Assembly: GCF_907164915.1 (NCBI RefSeq) | Contig: NC_061863.1 | Span: 37,421,382-37,485,381, forward strand | DNA from: Impatiens glandulifera | Taxonomy: Eukaryota > Streptophyta > Magnoliopsida > Ericales > Balsaminaceae | Direction of reading: 5' to 3' | DNA length: 64,000 nt | Translations under genes and position numbers: made by a program | The notes under the pieces: model-generated | What the model was told of the DNA's origin: nothing | The model's database searches: none | Seen by the model: the letters and a program-made list of their open reading frames with translations, nothing else | Shown here: positions 34,501 through 46,207 of the stretch, piece after piece | Layout: each line of letters begins with the position of its first letter | Numbering within the stretch: the first letter of the stretch is position 1

Positions 34501-35687
34501 ACGTGTCTATTAAGCTTTCGGCTGGCTGGTCACAGTTAGACTAATCGGTAGGTTGAACAGAGTCAGACCGACCGATTTCTTCAGTTGAAACTGAAGAGTC
34601 AACTTTCTGCGGTAGCGCAGCTTGAACAGGCTGAGGATCAACATGAACCGCTTGGTCATTGACAAATCGTCTAAAAACAGGAACCTCATCTTCATCATTA
34701 GAATAGATATTGAAGTTTTTCATTCTGTTGTGAAGGTCGAAGGGTAATGCAGTGTTTCGTTCAACCGATTCATCAAAAACAACGTGGGCTGTTTCTTCAA
34801 CTGTTAAAGTCCTAGTATTATATATCCTATAGGCTTTACTTACAGCTGAATATCCCAACATTATTCCCTCATCGGATTTAGCATCAAAAGCGGTCAAATA
34901 ATTTTTGCCGTTGTTGTGAACAAAACATTTGCTACCAAAAAATTCGAAAATACCGTATGTTTGGAATTCGATCATAGTATATTTCAAAAGGAGTTTTGGA
35001 AAAACGTTTAGTTACTAAAGACCGGTTTTGTGTGTAGCATGCGGTATTGATAGCTTCAGCCCAAAACTTTTGAGCAATACTCGAATCAGCTATCATTGAC
35101 CTTGCGGCTTCCTTGAGAGTTCGGTTTCTTCTCTCAGCCATGCCGTTTTATTGAGGAGTTCTGGCACTAGACAACTCGTGTATAATACCGGAATCATCAA
35201 GGAAAGTAGTTAATCTGCTATTTATAAACTCAGTTCCTCTATCACTTCTGATTTTGTTTACTCGAATAGATTTCTCATTTTGGATTCTCAAAATCAGTTT
35301 GATTAGGTTTGGAGTTGCTTGATTTTTAGAGGCTAAGAATGTTACCCAAGTAAACTTAGAATAGTCATCAATGACAACCATAGTGTAATGCATGTCTCCT
35401 ATACTGGTTACTTTAACCGGACCAAACAGATCCATATGTAAAAGTTCTAAACACCGTTCAGATTGATAATTTCCTTTACTTTTGAAATATGACTTTATCT
35501 GTTTACCCATTTGACATGCAGCGCATACTTTATCTTTTGAGAATTTAACATTTGGAAAACCGTAAACTAATTCTTTGAAACATATAAAGTCAATTGTTTT
35601 GAAATTCAAATGGTTTAGCCGTTTATGCCAAAGCCAGTTTGGATCATTTCCAGCTATCATGCATACAGGTTTTTCAAGATCGGTTTT
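34501..35687 (-). pseudogene. Element B integrase and linker
   Basis: Gag-pre-integrase WLWHKRLNHLNFKTIDF and CAACQMGKQ, then integrase core LLHMDLFGPVK, MVVIDDYSKFTWV, IRSDRGTEF, ending ARTPQ and a TAA (35146-35148) where copia proteins have Q, followed in the same region by NGMAERRNRTLKEAARSM. The C-terminal part (34541-34987) has FGSKCFVHNNG and the KAYRIYNTRT linker of copia integrases. There are several frame changes. Confidence 0.8.
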
Positions 35688-37199
35688 TCAATCAACTTTG
35701 TAAATATTTCCCATTCGGTTACCGGTTAAAAAGATATCATTTTGATGATTCTTAACTAAACATGCATTCTTATGAAATTCAACTTTATAACCTACATTGC
35801 ACATTTGACTTATACTTAATAGGTTAAAATGCAATTGTTCTACCAGTAGTACATTATTTATGGATAGGTTACCATGGACAATCTTACCCTTGCCCACGGT
35901 TTTATCTTTCGAGTTGTCACCGAATGTTATGACTGCTCCGGTTTCATACTTGATGTCGGTTAATAATTCATCGTTGCCGGTCATGTGTCTTGAGCATCCG
36001 CTGTCCAGATACCATTCTGATTTCTTTAGCCGGTTGCTTCTCCTAATCTCTTCGTCGTTTGCCATGAAGCATGTTACCCTTTCCTCATTATCTTCGTTGT
36101 CGGAGTACGCCCATTCACTTCCTCCGTCGGATGCAATGAGTGCTTTCTGTATTTCCTTACCTTCGTCGGCATGCTGGTCGTCGTTTCTCCGGTAGTCGTT
36201 CCGTTGGTTGTCATTTCTCCGATTGTTGTTCCCTTGGTAGTTGTTACCCTGATACCGGTTGCCTTGGTAGTTGTTGCCTTGATAGTTGCCTTCAGGTTTT
36301 CTGTGGTCTCTCTTTGGTTTCCTACATTCTGACCTGAAATTTCCAAACCCGTCACAGTTATAATATCTTTTATTTGATTTATCTACACAATTATAACTAA
36401 AGTTGTTGTTAGATGGTGGCTGGATCCTCTTCATGAATCTCCCAAATTTTTGAGCTAGCATTGCCATCACATCTTCACTGATCTGATCAGCGTTTTTGAC
36501 TGGAGCCGGAACGGTTGATACTTGGACCGCTGGTTCCACCGATGTAACCAAAGCTCTGGTTGCGATTGACGTGGATGCTTCATCTTCGATCCGAGACTTG
36601 ATCTCGAACTCGTAGGCGTTTAGATCCTCAAACACGTCATGCAACTTCATCTGCCCGAGGTTACTTGATTCCCTCATCACCATGGTTTTGATATCCCATG
36701 TGCTCGACAGTGATCTTAAGGCTTTAATGATTACTTCTCGGTTGTCGTATTTCTTTCCGAGTGTCTGAAGCTCGTTGACCACACTGGTGAACCAGTTACT
36801 GAATTCCTTCATATTTTCCCCCGGTTTCATCCTGATGTTTTCATATTTCTGTGTAGCCACCAAGATTTTGTTCTCCTTTGTTCTTTGGTTTCCTTCATAG
36901 ATCTGAATGATCGTTTCCCAGACTTCCTTTGCATTATCACAGGCTGATATCTTGTTCAAGGTATTGCCGTCTATAGCCTTATAGATGTGCCTCATGCAAT
37001 GGTTGTCCAGGTTACTTCGTCTTCGATCTTCAGTTGTCCATTCGTCTAACTCCTTGTTGATCTTGATTGGCCCTTCTTTTAGAACAAGGCTCATCTCATC
37101 ATCTAACGTGATCAGATGTAAATACATATGTTTCTTCCAACTGCTAAACGCTTCATTGTTTAGCATTGGTGGTTTGTCGCTGTGGGTCATGCTTCTCAT
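35688..37199 (-). CDS. Element B gag-protease
   Basis: 503 codons open. Residues 1-210 are a UBN2-type gag (WKKHMYLHLITLDDEM, KEVWETIIQIYEG, YDNREVIIKALRSL). Around 280 is a damaged CCHC knuckle, YNCDGFGNFRSEC, where the first Cys and the His are lost (Tyr and Asn). Then an Asn/Arg-rich NNYQGN repeat, and a protease with WYLDSGCSRHMTGN (active DSG). The start MRSMTHSDKPP is 46 bp inside the LTR, a usual spacing for this group. Confidence 0.82.
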   Translation of the reverse strand: MRSMTHSDKPPMLNNEAFSSWKKHMYLHLITLDDEMSLVLKEGPIKINKELDEWTTEDRRRSNLDNHCMRHIYKAIDGNTLNKISACDNAKEVWETIIQIYEGNQRTKENKILVATQKYENIRMKPGENMKEFSNWFTSVVNELQTLGKKYDNREVIIKALRSLSSTWDIKTMVMRESSNLGQMKLHDVFEDLNAYEFEIKSRIEDEASTSIATRALVTSVEPAVQVSTVPAPVKNADQISEDVMAMLAQKFGRFMKRIQPPSNNNFSYNCVDKSNKRYYNCDGFGNFRSECRKPKRDHRKPEGNYQGNNYQGNRYQGNNYQGNNNRRNDNQRNDYRRNDDQHADEGKEIQKALIASDGGSEWAYSDNEDNEERVTCFMANDEEIRRSNRLKKSEWYLDSGCSRHMTGNDELLTDIKYETGAVITFGDNSKDKTVGKGKIVHGNLSINNVLLVEQLHFNLLSISQMCNVGYKVEFHKNACLVKNHQNDIFLTGNRMGNIYKVD

Positions 37200-37229
37200 C
37201 TTTTTCGGCTGCTTGAGTACTAAGAACCT

Positions 37230-37242
37230 GACTCTGATACCA
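37230..37242 (-). promoter_or_regulatory. Primer-binding site, element B
   Basis: Minus strand TGGTATCAGAGTC beside the 5' LTR end; matches the initiator-Met-tRNA complement with a change at the last shared base. Confidence 0.85.
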
Positions 37243-37244
37243 CT

Positions 37245-38516
37245 TGTTAGGATCGGGGACGCCCTTGGAGGACCGGGGTGTTTCCGGTTTTAGGAAGGGA
37301 GGCCGCTTACAACAACACAACACACTTTGGTGATAGTCCGCTTAGAGACTATAACCGTTCTCAGCACTTCGCAAACTGTCACAGACTCTTGAACCGGGTT
37401 TAAGGGCGGAAATGTCTGTTTCAGTCTGAAGCAACGTATGCGACTTAGTTTTGATGAGATTGACAAGGATTCGGTTAGATCGAGTGTATGAGCCGGTTTT
37501 TGATTTAAGGAGTGAGATTGTCTTGGTTTGTGGTTAGGTTAAGTGAGTAAGCAGGAAATAAAGAAAATAACATGAGACAAGATTTTTTATGGATGTTCGG
37601 AGCAAACCCTCCTACGTCACCCCTTCTTCTCAGGTTATGAGAAGGATCTCCATTAACTTTCAAAGTTACAACGGTTACACAGCCGGTCGAGCCTTAACTC
37701 ACTACTCTCCGGTTACACCAACTCACTCTTGATGTAATACAATAACACAACACAACAATAGCTTTCGGTAAATGACACAACGGTTTTGGATCGCGCGTGA
37801 GATTTCTTTATCTCTCTAAGATTTTCGTAACTTGTTATTAATGAGGTCGCTTCGTCTTCCTTTTATAGTGAAGATCGTTCCAACGGTCACTTTCTTCTCT
37901 CACCGTGGGATTGGTTAATCCAGAGAGGTTGCTTGCACGTTTCACCTTCCTCAACACTTGGCAAGCATGCAAACACTTCTCAGCAAAAGATGACGTAGCC
38001 GGTTTGCAAATTCAAACACGTGTCAGGCATGCACCCTCCGGCTGTCGAAGTCGGATCAGTAAATCATCATTGTTTTTCTCGCATGCTTCTGATCGGATCT
38101 TATCTTCTTTTATCTCTTCGAGACACGTCTATTTCATCATACTACTTCATCTTTGTAGAGTTTAGTTTCCGGTTGATTCTTACACAGTATAGTCCGGCTG
38201 GAATGTAGTCTTGTCTTTGCTAGCCGGTCTCTTTGAGAATGTTGAAACCGGTTCCTCTTGATCTTGACTTGATCATTTAGAACTGGATTTCTTTGAAGTG
38301 TTCTTCAGCCGGTTTGTGAGGTTCCAGCCGGTTTGTGCAATTCAATCTGTTCCTGCACATAGAAGTTAATAGTTGTTTAGTTTTTCTGGCCGGTTCAAAA
38401 AATTAACTCTACTAAATTTTTCTATCAATTTCTCCCTTTTTGATTATTTAGAATAAATATTCAAAACTTGTAATGTATGGCCGGTTTGAAAATTAACTTA
38501 CTTAATTTTTCTATCA
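37245..38516 (-). repeat. 5' LTR of element B
   Basis: 1272 bp, plus-strand ends TGTTAGGATCGGGG and TTTTTCTATCA. Near-identical to the 3' LTR with the LINE removed. It includes one copy of the 88-bp polypurine/LTR-start unit at its U3 end. Confidence 0.9.
37861..37867 (-). promoter_or_regulatory. LTR TATA box, element B
   Basis: Minus strand CACTATAAAAGGAAGACG in the 5' LTR (and at 25874-25880 in the 3' LTR). It would drive gag-pol transcription. Confidence 0.65.
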
Positions 38517-40541
38517 GTGAAGTTCATAAACTTTAACTATCTAATATTTAATTACTTCTCCAACTTACACATAACTGTTCTTTGAAAAGAAAGATAGGAT
38601 CCTAATATAACTACTTCCCAAATTCGGACAAACTACCTCGATTGAGATATTACTACTAGATGAAAGCTTGTTTGATTATCTTCCATATTCCTACACTCCC
38701 TCTGCATTACTCCTACGTAATTCAAGGAATTCATAAGACTCTCGAACTGTTCTACTATATTTTCATCGACTAAATTCGATTAATAATTCTATTTGTTCAT
38801 TGTTTCGGTCTTGTTTACGTGATTGATTGTGTAATTATGTTTGGTTTACCTTAGCTGATCAATCTAGATTATAATTCTTATCTTAATTGCACATAATAAC
38901 CGTCCTAATCTTAACTTAAGAATTTACAACATTCGTCGATTTTGTTCTTCTCAAGAACCACAGTAGCATATCAGAAAATTTAAACTGAAATCACATAGTA
39001 TAGAATGAAGTTTAGGCTTAACTTTCATGAGTATTCTAAATCATATTTAAGTATTGCTGGAGAGAAGTGCGAAGTTTAAGAATAAGAACTTTGTGGTGTT
39101 TATGCACGATCTACAACTCTTGTAGTAAACCTACAAGCTTGTATTAAATAAGTTCTGATCACAAGAAGGTCTCTTTGAGTATTGATTAGAAGAATTGCGG
39201 ACCAGAATGAGTGTTGTCCATTTTATATTTTTTTCTATAGAAGGCGTACATCGGGTGGAGTTCTAATCTTCTTTTTGGTCTATACGTGAAGACATCGTCA
39301 CCTTCGTGAGGGATTCTGGCGATGACATGATGTAACATTCGAAATAGCAAGTCGCGATCATGATTAATACTTCCAGCAAACGAAAAACAAAGAAAATGGA
39401 GAACCATTGTATAATTTGGATCTTCTATTCCCAACCCCACGTGCACTCTGTTGCCAACCAATCAAAATGCAGCTGAATATTATATTATTAAAATTGAGTT
39501 GATTTATAAAAAATTCGAAACCAGGTCCGGTCTGTTCCATTCCCCATTCAGTTTGTAACCCAAATATTTTCCTAGTTTGTCATTCCATCTGCCATAATCT
39601 TTTCACATTAATAGTCCTCATCTTTTCAAATTTTACCATTCAAAATTTTTTTGCCGGAAACCCATTACATAAATCATTGCTGTAAACCTATGTAGCTCAA
39701 CAAAACTTCACGAACCTTTTCCGAAAATAAGCTCGCAAATACGACACTCTTGACACTTTTGAGAACTAAGAATGTTCTTTTTTGTAAATATTCAGGAAAC
39801 AACAACAACATCGCGATCTCTAACAACAACATCAAAGAGAATGATGGGAGGTAACGTATTTTATTAATAATGTGTTTCTAATATTTCAAGTTGACAATAA
39901 TGATTGTCTATTATGTTTCTAGTATTTCATGTGAATCATACTTTACATGAGAACACACATCGACTGAGAGCGTACATTAGCTCTCGTGCGAAGCGCGCTT
40001 CACATTTAAGTTGTTGTATATGAACAATCTTGTGATGTTCACTTCGCATGAGAGTATTCTTTATAGAGAGTTGTTGTATATCAACTCTTGTGTGAAGCGC
40101 ACTTCACATTAGAGCTGTTGTACATCAACTATTGTGTGATGCTCGCTTCACACGGTAGATTGTGTATAGCAGCTATCGCGTGATGCTCGCTTCACACGAT
40201 AACTATTGTACAAAGAGCTGTTGTATATTAGCTCTCGTGTGAAGAACACTTCACATTAGAGTTGTTGTACAACAACTATCGTGTTATGCTCGCTTCAAAT
40301 TAAAGATGTTGTATAATCGTTATCGTGTGATGCTTGCTTCACATTAAAGCTGATGTGAATTACCTTTCGTGCGATGCTCGCTTCACACGAGATTTGTATT
40401 ACAAGAGCTATCGTGTGATGCTCGCTTCACATTAGAATTGTTGTACAACAACTATCGTGTGATGCTCACTTCACACAAGAGTTATTGTATAAAGAGTTGT
40501 TGTACAACAACTATCGTGTAATGCTCCTCTCTAGAAATATC
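38517..40541. repeat. 6.6-kb repeat, copy 2, right part
   Basis: Matches 12255-14266 of copy 1 and ends at the same CTCTCTAGAAATATC; beyond it the flanks differ. Confidence 0.85.
39958..40537. repeat. Palindromic tandem array, repeat copy 2
   Basis: Counterpart of 13690-14262, with the same 44/59-bp unit order and scattered substitutions; some hairpin arms are changed on one side only (for example ACACTTCACACAAGAG). Confidence 0.8.
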
Positions 40542-43036
40542 GGAGCCACTAGTGGTTCACTTTGAGAACGAATTTTACCAAAGCTACTTGAATTTTCTTA
40601 ACGATTTACTTTCCAACAATCCTTCTTTATCTTAAGAGATGAATTTAGATCCTCGATTCTTTTTAGTCTGAAACTATTATGAAGATATAATTGAATTGTT
40701 ATATTTATCCAATTAATTTTCTAAATTCTAAATATATATATAGATTCGACATTTAAATTTTAAAATATTAAATAAATGTTGAATCTTATGATTGATGTCA
40801 AAAATATGTGAGAATGACACCTAAAAATTATCAATTAAAGAAGTTAAATTTAAGAAATAAACTCAAACGAGTATTTAATAAAATATTATTTTTGATATAT
40901 ATTGTAAAAATATTTTAAAGGTGTTTTCTAATTTTTAGAATTAAAAAAAATAGTTTAAAGATATTATGTTAAAAAATATTTAAAATTAAAAAAAAGTTAA
41001 AGCAAATAGTTCCTTAAGTGGGTTGGACCGGGCGCTAGATGGACGGCTAGTTCTAGTGCATTGGTTCAGGAGCGAGCTAGGTTGGATTGGCCGCGGTCTA
41101 GGTCAAAGTCAATGTGGTTCAGTCGTTGGTTAACGCTAGGCAAGACGTGGCGGGTGATTCGGACGCGTGAAGCCAAATTTTGACCGAGTTGAAGTCCGTC
41201 TTCAATCTCTTGTAAGACCAAAACTTTTGGGGCTCTTGTTAGGAGCCTCCATTGCGATTCTGAGAACATGGAGAGCTTGTCTTCCCATTTAAAACTTGTA
41301 GGTCATTCTCCAATCGTCTTTCAACTAGTAAGGTCCACAAATGAGCTTCAACAAAAATGACATTTCTTAAATCGGAAAAATTTATCTTTTGATAATCAAA
41401 ATTTCAATTCGAATTTTAAGTTTGCCAATAGCTTTATTATGTTTTTTTAACTAAAACCGGCCATTTAAACATGTATGACTACTCATCTCGTCTATGTTTA
41501 AAACTTAAACCTGAGGGTTTTAAAAATGTTTTTGAATTTGAGCAAACTTGCCTTAAACTCCATGAGACCAATCTGAAAACATTTTTATCGTCACTTAGAA
41601 TGTGTTAGGAATCTTTCTAAGTGATCAATCTTGAACTAGAAATCAAGAACAATCATTGCGTTTTCAAAATTGAAATTGGTCTTTTTCATATTTAAGGTGA
41701 ATTGATTTAATTGAATTTAATAGAAATCTAATAAAAAATAGTCTCATGATCAATTTTAAATCAAGAAATTTAGTAATCACGCAACATTTGATAACACATG
41801 AACTAAAATATAAAAATTTAATGTACATTGTAAGAGGTATCACAATTACAATGAGAGTTACAATTATAATTCTATTTGCGTTGATATTTTGAATATTAGT
41901 GAAAATGAGCGAGTTTTGTTTATGACATGAAGTACAACATACATGATTGTTTTTAGTGGGTTAGGGAACACTCTTAGACTCTTGTTGAAGCTGTTGGATG
42001 AATTAGAATTGAGCTTAAAGGCTATATACAAAGATTTATAAAATCTATAAAACAAACTTGGAAAGTTTTATTGGCAGATAATGAAGGAGGTTGATTGATT
42101 GTTTGGTGCATGGTTCTTATTCTTCGTGGTTGGCCAAGGGATCATTTTTATAAAAGTCTTAGGTCGGTTCGTGTCCTAACTTGGACAAATTCCGGACATA
42201 CGCCATTACTAGTCAGTCACTTACTTAGCCGAATTATATCCTCGTAGTTAATGGAATGACTTAAGGTTGTAGGGAAAATGATCACACAACTATTTTGATT
42301 ATTTCCTTTATTGAGTTATCCGTTTTAGTTGAGAAATGATGAATTTTGAATTTCATCACTATTTCAACATTTGCTGCTTTGTCGCGAGAAAGAATACGAG
42401 TCAACTTTTGGTCGTTGACCGCGGAATGCTCTGTTTGCATTATTTGCACTTTTGGTCGTTTTCAACTTTTGGTCGTTGACCGCGGAAGTTCGAAAGAAAA
42501 TATTAATTGAACAATAAAAATCCAGGCTCATACATATATTTAATGAAAAGAGTAGGAAAGATAATGTATATTATTTAGCACTAAAATTTGATATTTGTTT
42601 TGCATAAAAATAACAAAAAAATAAGTATGGAAAAACCAAACGTGGCCAAATGACCCAAACCAAATGTGGCCTAAGCCAAATGACCCAAACCAAACAGGCT
42701 TAGACAAATGGTCGGACACAAGAATAAACTTAAGCTAGACCACACTCAACAGGCCAAACCAATGCAACCAGGCTACAAGGCTAAGGCCAATGCATTTGAA
42801 GTCAACACCAAAAAGGTCAGGTCAACCCACTCAAACACAAAACGTGCTCGTCTTAGACCCAATGCCCGTTCGTATAAAGAGATTGCCCTAATGCTCCTTG
42901 TCTTCTTCTTCATGTGGATGACAATGAAGACAACATTCAGATAAGACAAAAGAAATAAAAATTCAACTTCTCCTATTATTATTAACCAAATACGACAATT
43001 CAAAAACCAAAATGATCATCAAAATAGGTTATCTAA
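40542..43036. other. Unassigned intergenic sequence
   Basis: AT-rich, no coding domain. A more GC-rich patch at 41020-41330 resembles LTR wording, and TTTTGGTCGTTGACCGCGGAA is repeated at about 42410 and 42466. 42640-42720 has short CCAAATGACCCAAACCAAA repeats. Nothing can be named. Confidence 0.5.
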
Positions 43037-44920
43037 GGGTGAGCAAACGGGTAAACCCAACCCGTATTACCCAACCCATATTTAACCCAAATTAAATTTA
43101 CCCAACCAATATTATTTACTAATATGGGTTGGGTAACCCAAATTAAATTTTTTTAAAAATTTTTCATTTAACATGTATTTGACTCATTTAATACATTTTT
43201 ATTCGTTTAACACGTTTTTGACATTTTTAATACATTTTCCACTTTTTCACGTTTTTGGCACGTTTTGACACGTTTAACATGTTTTTGACATGTTTAACAC
43301 ATTTTCACGTTTTTGACACGTTAAATATGTTTTTTACACATTTAACACGTTTTTGACATGTTTAACACGTTTTTGACACGTTTAACACGTTTTTGGCACA
43401 TTCAATACATTTTTGACATGTTGAACACGTTTTTCATGTTTTTGGCATGTTTAACACGTTTAACACGTTTTAAACACGTTTAACACATTTTTAACACGTT
43501 TAACACGTTTTTAACACGTTTAACACGTTTTTAACACGTTTAACACGTTTGACACGTTTTTCACGATTATGAGACATTTAACCAATTTTGACACGTTTTC
43601 ACGTTTTTGGCACGTTTTTCACAATTGTGACACATTTAACACATTTTGACACGTTTTGTCACATTCTTTACACGTTTCACACGTTTTTAACATGTTTTTC
43701 ACATTTTAGGCACATTTAACATGTTTAACCTGTTTTCCATATCTTCCACGTTTTTTTGCACGTTTTGACACGTTTAACATTTTCTCATATTTTTGACATG
43801 TTTAATACGTTTTTAACACGTTTTTTACGTTTTGGCACGTTAAACGTGTGAAAATGTATTAAACATGTCCAAAATATGAGAAACATGTTAAACGTGTCAA
43901 AAACGTGGAAAAATGGAAAATATGTTAAACGTGCTAAAAACATGTGAAACATGTTAAAAACATGTTAAACATGTAAAAAATGTGAAAAACGTGTTAAACA
44001 TGTCAAAAATATGTTAAATGTGCAAAAACTTGTTAAACTCGTTAAAATGTCAACGTGTTAAACGTGGCAAAAACGTGAAAAACGTGCCAAAAATGTGAAA
44101 TACGTGTTCAATGTACCAAAACTTGTTAAATGTGCTAAAAACGTGTTAAATAAGCCAAAAATATGTTGAACGTGTTCAACATGTCAAAATGTGTTAAAGT
44201 TACAAAAATGTGAAAAACATGTCAAATATGTTAAAAATGTTTTAAACATGCCAAAAACATGTAAAATATGTTAAGCATGTGAATAACGTGTCAAATATTT
44301 CAAAAACGTGTTAAACATACAAAAAAAACGTGAAAAATATGTTAAACATGTTAAAATGTCAAAAACGTGTTAAACGTGCTGAAAACGTAAAAACTTATAA
44401 AAACGTGTTAATGTGTTAAATATATCAAAACGTGTTAAACGTGTCAAGATCATGAAAAACGTGTTAAACTTGTTAAAAACATGCTAAACGTATTAAATAT
44501 GTCAAAAACGATTTAAACATGACAAAAACGTGATAATATGTTATTAGTGTAAAAACGTGTTAAATATTTCAAAAACTTGTTAAACGTGCCAAAACGTGAA
44601 AACGTGTTAAACGTGTGAAAAATGTGATATAATTGTGAAAACGTGTTAAAAAAGTTTAAAACGTATTAAACGTGTGAAAAATGTGTTCAACATGTCAAAA
44701 ACGTGTTCGACTTGAAGTTGGAAGATGATTAGTTTATATTGGATTAATAATAAAGAATTAAATTAAATATATATAATTTGGGTAATTTGGGTAACCCTAA
44801 CCCAACCCAAATTAAATCCAACCCAACACATACTCAACCCAACCCAATTTAACCAACCCAAATTAATATTTTGGGTTTGGGTTAGGGTTGGGTTTGGGTA
44901 AATCCAAATTATGCTCACCC
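43037..44920. mobile_element. Foldback element of ACGT-type degenerate repeats
   Basis: Terminal inverted GGGTGAGCA (43037-43045) and TGCTCACCC (44912-44920), the termini of a widespread plant non-autonomous family, followed by inverted GGGTTGGGTAACCC-rich arms. The inside is two long arms of a short degenerate repeat: ACACGTTTTTGACACGTTTA on the left (about 43170-43840) and its complement AAACGTGTCAAAAACGTG on the right (about 43845-44705). The arms meet at CACGTTAAACGTG (43836-43848). Right arm longer than left. No clear target duplication. Confidence 0.75.
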
Positions 44921-45840
44921 ATTGTGCTTATAACCCTAGGCCGTCCCACATGCCATAAGGATAAGATTTGGTGGAAGAAGAGACAATACATTAATGGCTT
45001 TTGTCTCAAATTTGACCGTTGTAGCTACATGATCGGCTAAGACTGATTATAAAAAGTATCATATGGTCATTACAAAGAGGAGGAGAATAAAAAAGAAGCT
45101 CAAGAAAGAGAAGACCATTCTCCATTAAAGGCAAAATCTTTAAGCTTTCTATTTTTTTTAAACTTTTTGAATGAGGTGATTATAGGTTGTTCTAATCCAT
45201 TCAAAATATGCAAATACTTCATAGGAGTTGGTTGTAATCGATTGTAAGTTTTCAATTTACTTCTCTTACAAGTTCTAAACAAATTTAAGTTTTCATATAC
45301 CTTAGTTCGTGGGTTATTAAACGTTGAGTTATCCTTCGACTTAAAGATTGAGAACGGGTCTTAGGGGTGTTTAAAAGCTCTCTATCGAATTTGATCAATT
45401 CAATTTAATTAGAAAAACTCAAATTTAATTTTTAAAAATAATTAAAATCGAATTTGTATTCTTGAGCTCTAACTCAAGAATTACAACCCAATAAGTTTCA
45501 TAAAGCAACCCAATAAGCTTCATAAAAACTTTTAAATCCAATAAGCTTCATAAAAACTTTTAAATTGTGGTAGGAACATTTTCCAATTAATCCCCTCGAG
45601 GGATTTGGTCATGTTTTGACCGAATTCATAAAACTCCCTAAAGCTTTCGAATTTTGATTTTATAATCAATGAAGAACTGTCCTAGATGAGTTTAGGTATT
45701 TGGGTTTAGTTCGAATAACCATAGAGAAGTTATCCACGAGCTTGAAATTGAGTTTGGATTTGAATTTTAGGACAATGTTTGAACTTTCCGATAAGCTCAT
45801 GAGTCCTCGTCATAAAAAATGGCGACCTCTTATAAATATA
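44921..45840. other. Unassigned intergenic sequence
   Basis: 920 bp with no recognisable gene. A tandem AACCCAATAAGCTTCATAA-like duplication lies at 45487-45560. It ends with the ATATA target site of element D. Confidence 0.5.
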
Positions 45841-46123
45841 TGTTAGAATCAAACCACAATAAATGAGGATAAATGCGAAAAGAAGAACGAAAACCAAGAT
45901 TACGTGGAAAACCCTTTACGAGTGAAAAACCACAGGCAAAAGAGAAGTTTCACTATATCGAAGATTGTACAAATTTTGGTGAACAACGTAATAAACTGAA
46001 TGAGAGAAAAGACGACCGCATTCTCTATATATTAAAAGGGGTCAGACCCATTAAGACTACATGTCCATATAGTGCGGGCAAAGCCCGCTGACCCAACAAG
46101 AATTCGGGCAACAAACTCTAACA
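45841..46123 (-). repeat. 3' LTR of element D
   Basis: TGTTAGAATCAAACC ... AAACTCTAACA. Lacks a 27-bp stretch present in the other LTR. The adjoining minus-strand polypurine tract is at about 46124-46140. Confidence 0.9.
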
Positions 46124-46207
46124 ATCTCCACCTTGAAACGAATTCCAATCTTTGATAACATAACCACAAAATTAAACTTCTTCCACCAAAGCCCCTAAGG
46201 GAACAAC

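Larger units (their letters stand above)
22634..38516 (-). mobile_element. Element B: giant Ty1-copia with 3' accessory gene cassette
   Basis: Both LTRs are present (22634-26541 with a nested LINE, and 37245-38516). The length is 15.9 kb, or 13.3 kb without the LINE. Order on the minus strand: 5' LTR, primer site, gag-protease, integrase, reverse transcriptase-RNase H, then about 6.3 kb holding X1, X2, X3 plus coiled-coil tail, polypurine tract and 3' LTR. The accessory part is larger than gag-pol (about 4.35 kb). Many stops and frameshifts show it is dead. It sits in copy 2 of the 6.6-kb repeat without a target-site duplication. Confidence 0.9.

Noticed and set aside
41066..41269. Minus-strand 67-codon ORF in a GC-richer patch
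   Set aside because: No domain or start context; the wording resembles LTR sequence.
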